Shown: positions 56,651-64,000 of the stretch, piece by piece | How the letters are laid out: every line of letters starts with the position of its first letter | How positions within the stretch are numbered: the stretch's first letter is position 1 | From: Rhexocercosporidium sp. MPI-PUGE-AT-0058 | Lineage: Eukaryota; Ascomycota; Leotiomycetes; Helotiales | Reading direction: 5' to 3' | NCBI GenBank assembly: GCA_020746875.1 | Contig: JAGTJL010000020.1 | Span: 1-64,000 of the forward strand | Length of the DNA stretch: 64,000 nucleotides | The notes under the pieces: model-generated | What the model was told of the DNA's origin: nothing | Database searches by the model: none | Seen by the model: only the letters and a program-made list of their open reading frames with translations | Made by a program: the position numbers and the translations under genes

Positions 56651-57965
56651 CCGAGACCTGTAACACGGCTTTCCCTCTTACGAAAGGACAAACTGGCGAT
56701 TCTCTTCCTGGGCAGACTTGTCGGCTTTCTCCAGGTCGCATCTCTCCAAGCATACTACCAGCTGAAGAGGTTCAACAACTCGCTGTCTGATGCAGAAGTC
56801 TCGACACGGGCGGGAATACTACAAGATTGTTCATGGGGGGTAGTCTTTAATTGTGATATTATGTGGGAATGCGGTGGATGAGAAGTAATTAGTACGGAAA
56901 GAACATCGGGCTACTCATTAGACTTGGTAGAACTGCAGTATCCTGTATTACTTATACTTTCGCTACGACATTCCTCTATGCAGCTTTTTGGAGGGTAATT
57001 GATAGAGGTGTCAATGGGACTGTTAGAATAATGTGAGCTTACCTTGAGGCGGGGCTTGGCCTCAATGACAGCTTGGACAGATGGACCATGATTGCCGAAA
57101 TCACCATGGAGAAGAAGTGTCCGTCAAGAGCTTTCATGATCTTGCTAATAAGCTTCAACGTTGCTAGAATATTAGGACTAAGTGAGTAAACAGTCTAAGT
57201 AAGCGGACCTAACTAATCATTTCAGTAATGGGATGACTGCCAGCTAACTCTGCTACTACTCTGCCTGATTTCTTCGTCCTAGAACGTTGTTTTGGATTCA
57301 AATGGATTATAACCTGCCAATATGTTCTGACAAGTGTGGTGAATGCTAAATTATTGACGATCATAACATACGTCGTCTTCTTCGGCTTGGTAGAGGTGCG
57401 ACTGAGGTCCATAACACCAACAAAAAAAAAAAAGGGATTTGCTAATAGGTTGCAGACGCTCAACGAAAGGAAGGAAAAATTCGATATAAGGTTTCATTTG
57501 AAACCAAAAATCTCGAATTTCATTCAAGGTAGATCTAGCTCGGAGGGCTATTCTGAGTTACTGGCTTGCGATGACCAGACACTGCCATGGAGAACTTTGA
57601 GATCAAAAGATCGAATCCCAAGAAAGAGCCATTTCGGCGACCGCCTTTCAGCCGTATCTAGTCTTGAATGTCGTCTTCACCCTGATCTCAGGTGCTTTCT
57701 TCGACTTCCAGCTTAGGTAAATTGCATCTAACAAGTGCTGGAACTTGAGCTAACCCTTAACAGCGCATTCGCAAACGTATGGGCGCTCGTCCTCTCAGCC
57801 CCGCGATCCCGCGACTCCGAAATAGAGGCAAACTCGTTCCAGTTCTCCTTTACAGGTGGTTTCGGCATTCCAGCTGCAACCCTTGGACCTGCAACCTCTT
57901 TCCTAGGCATCATAGTCATGGTGCTCCAAATCTTTCACTACACACCCGTCCATGCTCATATGTAG
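56651..57965 (+). pseudogene. MFS multidrug-type transporter, decayed
   Basis: Plus-strand fragments in order: LRKDKLAILFLGRLVGFLQ, ASLQAYYQLKRFN, SLSDAEVSTRAGILQ (helix 1 region); then, after stops and a frame change, RTAVSCITYTFATTFLYAA and FWRVIDRGVNGTVRIM (helix 3-4, family GGGVNGTVGIMR). After an intron-like gap follow MIAEITMEKKCPSRAF and ISFNVARILG. Further on are KWIITCQYVL, YVVFFGLVEVRL (end of the first half), NVVFTLISGAFFDFQ and, after a plausible intron near 57717-57772, FSFTGGFGIPAATLG and FLGIIVMVLQIF. The order matches the fungal ZRG-like/multidrug MFS transporters. Several stops (for example TGA after WECGG and TAG in FSRI-stop-S) and at least two frameshifts make it a pseudogene. 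The last helices are not recognisable. Confidence 0.8.
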
Positions 57966-59019
57966 GTAAATATATTCCCCTGATTGGGATTGATCAGTCC
58001 TCCCATTCTGAAAAGGAAGCGAGATAGGGTCTGGGAAACGAATCTTATAAATGTTTAAGAAACTTTTCATCACTCATTCTTCTCCATGAGATTTGAGATG
58101 TTTTCTTCGTGTCCTGAGCCCTCTACGACTACGGAAAAGGTCATTCGTTTCCAAAGGTAGATGCGGTCACCTCCCATTTGGGTCTTTCTTGGCGGAGATC
58201 ATGGGATTAGTCCGAACGTCCAAATTCCAGGAAATCATCGGATCTGTCTTCCGCTCCCTCCACCCCAAGGCGCAAAGAATGAATAACTATCACACTGAAC
58301 AATCCAATAGTAATCGCTTATTTTCGTTATTCAAGGGGCTGCATAACCTCCGTTCTGTCATGCTGTTTGCTACGGCTCGTTAAAGCGAGCAGTCAGCTTT
58401 TCTTAAACAAATGGAAAGATTGCTACAGATTCAAGGAATTTCTCTCTTCGGTAGTATCAGGGACCATCGGCATGCGAGATAGCTCCCAAACGCTGCTGCT
58501 ATACGGTGCAATGTGCTTGAATACTTTAATCGAGAGGGAATGGTCGACGAAGTTGAGAAATGATAATGTGCATCGGCTAGATTAGTATTCACTACTAGAC
58601 TGCAATGGAATTAAGTCGTAGCTTCCGCATGGAGGCAAACGGGCGAGAGAGGCTGCGCTGATGCCTAATCTTTACGAGCCAACGACGACGAAGTAGGATA
58701 AGTGCTCGCCTATAAAGTCTCCACTTTCAACCTTGTTGACCATTTCTTCTTCATCATCACAACTTCTTCATCCGAGGCATTCCTCGGCTTCGATCTACGC
58801 ATACAATACTAACAAAGGTATGAATCTACTCCTTGCTATACTCCATGGCCACCTGAACTCGCTTCATGTTTCGATCTTTGCCCACTGATCGAATGTTGCA
58901 TCATCAAACCTCAGTTCGCTTTCTTCTCCATACAGAACCATCTACCTGACACGACCTCATCTTTGCTGATCGCACTCATAGCCACACCCAACCTCAAACA
59001 GGCGACCACAACCATAGCC
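57966..59019. other. Gene-free stretch
   Basis: About 1.05 kb. The first half may be the unrecognisable remainder of the transporter relic. The frames at 58093-58383 and 58367-58585 (plus) show no family features. The last 300 bp are pyrimidine-rich and likely the promoter and 5' UTR of the Myb/SANT-like gene. Confidence 0.35.
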
Positions 59020-59627
59020 ATGGCGGAGAACAAGAAGGGAGCTTGGACAGATGCCGAGAATGTAAGTACAATATAGCCCAGCTTCCAAAGAGCGAAGTAC
59101 TACTGACACTGAGAAGTATGCCCTCGTCTACCAAATTGTCCAACAGCTTATCGGTGAGAGCAAGGTAGCAATCAAATTCGATCGCATCACGCTGCCAGGT
59201 CGTACTACCCGTGCACTTTCGGAGCGTTGGTTCAAGATCAAGAACGATGTCAACGCAGCTGGTATCGCAAATCAAGGACCTTCAGGCATTCCTGCTGCTC
59301 GTGCTCCTCGGGGTACAGGAAGTGCTAAGAGGGTCAAGGGTGAGGGAAAGGCTGCTGCGACGACACCATCGAAGAGAAAAGGCAAGGATGACCATGACAT
59401 GAGTATGCATTTGGACTTCATTCAACTTCAGATAGGCTGACAAAAGCTCTACAGTGGACACCACCCCTACTCCCAAACGCCGTCGATCCCCTCTCAAGAA
59501 GCAAACTCCAAAGTATGAGCCTGATCCCGAGGAGTCTGAGGACATGCCAGTTCTTCACGATACGAGTGGAGACGATGACTTGACCTCCTCCCCAAAATCA
59601 TATCACTCTTATGACTACTATGAGTAG
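59020..59627 (+). CDS. Small Myb/SANT-like DNA-binding protein
   Basis: Three exons: 59020-59061, 59117-59402 and 59455-59627, introns 55 and 52 nt (GTAAGT and GTATGC donors), phase-consistent, 166 residues. The N terminus is one Myb/SANT-type helix set: GAWTDAENYALVYQIVQQL, then ITLPGRTTRALSERWFKIK, where the spaced Trp residues and the PGRTTxxLxxxW pattern are typical of short fungal Myb-like factors. A basic linker (TPSKRKGKDD, KRRRSPLKKQTPK) is a likely nuclear-localisation signal, and the tail is acidic (EPDPEESEDM) ending SYDYYE. It is expected to be nuclear and to bind DNA or chromatin; targets are unknown. Such small proteins are numerous in ascomycetes. Confidence 0.85.
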
Positions 59628-60664
59628 ATCTTTCAATAGCTTCAAATCGGCAAGTGTTGCGATTTCTTGATTCTGGACGCCGAGCTAACAGTTTGTTTTC
59701 AGTCATCATTCGTCCTGTGAGTCTGTCACGCTGGGAGGTTACTGCAGATCTGGATTTGACTCTTTGCTGGAAAGGGCTGGGCTCATTTCTATCAGAGTTG
59801 CGGGGGTTACGGAGGGGACTGATTTCCAGGAATGTCTTTCAATTTTGCTTTTCGACGCTTGTGAACCTCTTCATCACCGAATGTTTCTGCAAGGAGGGGA
59901 TTTCTGAGGGGATTTCGATTTCGCTAAGCTCGTGGTGCAAAGGATTTGTAGAAGCTTCCGAGTTTCAAAAGTGATCATCATAGCGAAAACGGAACTTGAC
60001 ACTACCAAGTTCGTGTTTTCCACGAGCGATGGGAATGATGTTGACTCTCGCTTAGCCAATGACTTCACCTCTCATGCCAAGACTTCTGTTAAGGCTTCGG
60101 CCCGTCTTCAGCTCCGGATTTGATTTGCAGCCCCTGCACCTGCACCTGCACTTCCACTCTGCGATAACTCTCTTGCACCACCTCTTTGCGCTGCACCAAC
60201 TTCAACTACTGCAGTGCTTTCCTGACTGCATCTCCCACTCACTGCATCCATTCATTCTTTGAATTCCTGCATCTCATTCCCTTTCATTTCCTCTCGTGCG
60301 ACACGCCATATCTGCGGCTGTATTCTCCCAATTCGCTCGCCCTACCAAACCTCCTTCTCCCATCAACCTTCCAGTCAAACGTCCTACTTTGATAGCCTCG
60401 TTTTTCTCCCCCTCACCTGTCCTACTACCACCCACGCTCCTTTCCGTCCAAGTCACCAATCATCGCCATCTCTGCTGGATGCAGAGAGTCGCCTCCCTGC
60501 GACCGAGACACCACTCATTGACGTGCTTCTCCCGGACCGCAAGCAGCGTCTCCGCAAGCCCTGGAGCGAGCATTCTTGCACATCCTCGACATTCCTCAAC
60601 CATCACTCCCTCTCGACCACCTAGAACCTGGTTTTCCATCATCAAAAAGGTACAATCCATCAGT
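59628..60664. promoter_or_regulatory. Intergenic region upstream of the Nma111 gene
   Basis: About 1 kb. Bases 60120-60660 are C/T-rich with CACCTGCACCTG-type repeats near 60138, a usual look for fungal promoters and 5' UTRs. An open frame continues upstream of the Nma111 ATG but has no conserved content. Confidence 0.35.
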
Positions 60665-63600
60665 ATGTCGACTGCCAATGGTGCCAATGGCTCCATGCGC
60701 GCAAAGCGGAAACAGCACCCTGGAACCATCACAGAGAGACCTCAAAAGCAACATCGGGCAATCAATGGCAAGGAGTCAGCAGGAGAGAATACACCCGAAG
60801 TAGGAGTCTACGAAGACGAGGAAATGGAGATTGAGGAGGCAAGAGTTCTGCCTGGCTTGGCGGATACAGCAGAATGGCAAGCTTGCGTAGAGAAGGTCGT
60901 CAGGAATGTCGTCTCAATACGCTTCTGTCAAACTTGCTCGTTTGATACGGATCCAGCCCTCACAAGTGAAGCTACAGGTTTTGTCGTTGATGCAGAGAGA
61001 GGGTAAGTTCGCACTTTGTTCGGGAGATTCTGCTGACACCTCCAGATACATCATGACAAACCGGCACGTTGTTGGATCGGGGCCTTTCTGGGGATATTGT
61101 ATTTTCGATAATCACGAAGAAGTCGATGCCTACCCCGTATATCGCGACCCTGTCCACGATTTCGGTATTCTTCGATTCGATCCGAAAGCCATAAAGTACA
61201 TGCCTGTTGCTGCCTTGACTTTGCGACCGGACCTAGCCAAAGTGGGATCGGAAATTAGAGTAGTGGGTAACGATGCTGGAGAGAAGCTTAGTATTCTGTC
61301 TGGAGTCATCAGTCGATTGGACCGGAATGCCCCTGAATACGGCGACGGATATTGCGATTTCAACACAAACTACATACAGGCTGCCGCTGCTGCAAGTGGG
61401 GGAAGTTCTGGAAGTCCCGTTGTAAATATCGATGGATATGCCGTTGCGCTGCAAGCCGGTGGAAGAAGCGACGGTGCGGCCACAGATTATTTTCTACCCC
61501 TCGATCGACCCCTCCGAGCTTTGCGATGTGTCCAGGAAGGAAAACCCATCACCAGAGGAACAATACAATGTCAGTGGATGATCAAGCCATTTGATGAGTG
61601 CCGCAGATTGGGCTTGTCGCCTGAATGGGAGAGTGCAATTCGGAAGGGCTTCCCCAAGGAAACTGGATTGCTTGTCGCCGAGATTGTACTACCAGAAGGT
61701 CCATCGGATCACAAAGTTGAGGAGGGTGATGTTCTGATCAAGGTCAATGGCGAGCTGCTCACTCAATTCATCAGATTAGATGATATTCTGGATTCCAACG
61801 TGGATGGAAAAGTCAAACTGCTCCTCCAGAGAGGCGGAGAGGATGTCGAAGTAGAGGTTACAGTTGGTGATCTACATGCCATTACTCCTGATCGATTTGT
61901 CTCTGTTGCAGGTGCCAGCTTCCACAATCTTTCTTACCAGCAGGCACGACTTTATGCCGTCGCTTGCAAGGGTGTTTTCGTCTGTGAAGCAACTGGATCC
62001 TTTAGGTTCGAAAGCACAGACAATGGGTGGATCATCCAGACTGTCGATCACAAGAAAACTCCTGATCTAGACTCGTTCATCGAGGTTATGAAGGGAATTC
62101 CTGATCGGTCGAGAGTGGTTGTCACTTACAAGCATCTACGAGATCTCCACACACTAAACACCAGCATTCTCCACATCGATCGACACTGGTCTAGCAAAAT
62201 GAGAATGGCAGTCAGAAATGACGAGACCGGACTCTGGGACTTTACTGATCTCGCCGATGCACTTCCTCGAATCCCTCCAGTCCCACGATCTGCCAGTTTC
62301 ATTCAGCTAGAAAACCCACAACATCCCGCAGCCGCAGATGTTGTTCGCAGTTTCGTCCGGGTTCTGTGCACTATGCCTGTAAAGTTGGATGGTTTCCCTC
62401 GGAACAGAAAGTGGGGCATGGGTGTCGTGATTGACGCAGAGAAGGGCTTGGTGGTCATATCTAGAGCCATTGTACCTTATGATCTCTGCGATATCTCCAT
62501 TACCATTGCAGATTCAATCATTGTTGAAGGCAAGGTCGTGTTCATGCATCCCCTCCAGAATTACGCCATCATCAAGTATGATCCATCTCTCGTTGATGCT
62601 CCTGTTCAGAGTGCAAAATTGAGTACCAAACAAGTCACCCAAGGTGCCTCGACCTATTTTGTTGGCTTCAACCAGAATATGCGCATCGTCATTGCTCAAA
62701 CTACCATCACCGATATCACTGCTGTTGCGATTCCAGCGAATTCTGGGGCACCCCGGTACCGAGCTGTAAATGTTGATGCTATCACGGTTGATACGAGCTT
62801 GAGTGGTCAATGTGGAAGTGGTGTACTTGTCGGTGAAGACGGGACAGTTCAGGCACTCTGGCTCACTTATCTGGGCGAGAGATCGCCGGTCACCTCGAAG
62901 GATACAGACTACCACCTTGGTCTTGCCACGCCAACTCTGCTCCCTGTCATCAAACAAATTCAACGTGGCGAGAAACCTAAATTGCGGATGCTCAGCGTTG
63001 AGTTCAACGCCATCCAAATGAGTCAGGCCCGCATCATGGGTGTATCCGAGGAATGGATCAAAAAAGTCTCGGACGATAACTCATCTCGTCATCAGCTCTT
63101 CATGATTCGGAAGAGGACGTTTGAAAGAGGAGATGAGGCTGGTGCCCTGCTTGAGGGAGATGTCATATTGACCCTCAACGGCAAGATCATTACCCGGGTT
63201 TCTGAACTCGATGTCATGTACGATCACGAGTATCTTGACGCTGTGATCATTCGTGACTGTGTCGAGATGACCCTCCGGATACCTACCGTGTCTGCTGATG
63301 ATCTGGAAACCGATAGAGCTGTCAGCTTCTGCGGAGCCATCCTCCACAAGCCCCATCATGCCGTTCGACAACAAATCAGCAAGCTTCACAGTGAGGTGTA
63401 CGTTTCAGCACGAACGAGAGGAAGCCCCGCATACCAGTATGGCCTTGCACCAACTAATTTCGTTACCCATGTCAACGGCAAATCGACCCCGGACTTAAAG
63501 TCCTTCTTGAAGGCGGTTGTTGATATTCCAGATAACACATGTAAGTACAACTGGATGTTCTAGTTGCATCTGCTAACATCTCCAGACTTCCGTCTCAAAG

Positions 63601-63824
63601 CCATGACTTTCGATAATGTCCCTTGGGTTATTACGATGAAGAAGAACGACCACTACTTCCCGACCATGGAGTGGATCAAAGATGCCTCGGAACCAAGTGG
63701 CTGGAAGAGAGTCACCTACGAACAAGGCAAGGTCATTGAAGGGGAAGGTCATGATGGTATCAATGTCATTGCTAGAGATAACTTCGAGATGGATGCTGAG
63801 GGTGGGGAACTGGGGGGTATTTGA
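60665..63824 (+). CDS. nma111: Pro-apoptotic nuclear serine protease Nma111 (HtrA/Omi family)
   Basis: Three exons: 60665-61002, 61046-63540 and 63586-63824, introns 43 and 45 nt, phase-consistent, 1023 residues, the usual size. The first HtrA-type protease module has His120 (TNRHVV), Asp151 (HDFGIL) and Ser234 in GGSSGSPV; a PDZ-like region follows ([15 protein letters not shown]). A second protease-like module lacks a full catalytic set ([25 protein letters not shown]) and is followed by further PDZ-like segments ([15 protein letters not shown]), the tandem layout known for Nma111. In yeast the protein is nuclear and promotes apoptosis-like death, with roles in heat tolerance and lipid homeostasis. 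A basic N terminus ([10 protein letters not shown]) could serve as a nuclear signal. The start is the ATG of MSTANGANG. Intact. Confidence 0.95.
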
Positions 63825-64000
63825 ACCCTTGGAGTCACTTGAAGATATGAGAGACGGCGTGGAGTTGTTGACTGGATACCCCGTGTGTAGATGTACCGTC
63901 CGTACGCTTCGGAGGCCACAGAATGCTAGATTGAAAATCTTGTTCCTTCGTGTCTTGATCGGGTGTCGCAGGTCGCAAAAAGCAACAATCCCTCAAGCCC
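63825..64000. other. 3' flank of the Nma111 gene
   Basis: 176 bp to the window end; likely 3' UTR, nothing else visible. Confidence 0.4.

Noticed and set aside
1..64000. CRISPR arrays, bacterial operons, prophage or biosynthetic gene cluster
   Set aside because: Introns and gene families show a fungal chromosome; no polyketide synthase, NRPS or terpene core enzyme and no spacer-repeat array is present.

Overview
The window comes from a filamentous ascomycete (Pezizomycotina; a leotiomycete is my guess from general gene flavour, not demonstrated). Genes have one to four short introns of about 45-140 nt with GT-AG borders and CTAAC/CTGAC-like branch sites. Families such as rhodopsin-domain membrane proteins, HET-domain proteins, HeLo-domain proteins, LtrA proteins and Nma111 are typical of this group. 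Several blocks are extremely AT-rich, TpA-rich and full of TAG/TAA/TGA where homologues carry Trp or Gln, which is the signature of repeat-induced point mutation (RIP).

Layout. 1-5.1 kb: a RIP-degraded repeat block starting inside a Fot1/pogo-type transposase, with unclassified repeat relics behind it. 5.2-11.6 kb: a divergent pair, a protein kinase-ankyrin protein (minus) and a HeLo-domain-pseudokinase protein (plus). 12.4-25 kb: ordinary genes: tubulin-folding cofactor D, a short-chain dehydrogenase, a BCS1-like AAA ATPase carrying two in-frame TAG codons, a Cys-rich membrane protein, an alpha/beta hydrolase and an acetamidase/formamidase. 25-28.6 kb: a long gene-free stretch with many simple repeats. 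28.6-44.2 kb: a rhodopsin-domain membrane protein with a thrice-repeated tail motif, a proline-rich/thioredoxin/transglutaminase-like protein, a small secreted protein, a damaged alpha/beta hydrolase, a probable GPI-anchored protein, a polytopic membrane protein and a sulfotransferase-like protein. 45-47 kb: a RIP patch and a 467-bp Tc1/mariner-derived element with 57-bp terminal inverted repeats. 47.6-49.6 kb: an LtrA-family membrane protein.

50.1-58.0 kb is a gene graveyard: relics of a ferric reductase, a HET-domain protein, an arylsulfotransferase, two kinase-like genes and an MFS transporter, around a very AT-rich block at 51.8-52.9 kb. From 59 kb normal genes return: a small Myb/SANT-like protein and Nma111, the HtrA-type nuclear serine protease.

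The best candidate for an interesting system is the 5.2-11.6 kb pair. A HeLo-type membrane-acting domain fused to a pseudokinase sits head to head with an apparently active kinase fused to ankyrin repeats. This parallels the RIPK3-MLKL logic of animal necroptosis and the paired NLR/HeLo arrangement of fungal cell-death loci. That interpretation is inference from architecture and gene arrangement. All exon borders were read by eye from splice consensus, reading phase and remembered family conservation; none was tested by alignment or RNA data.
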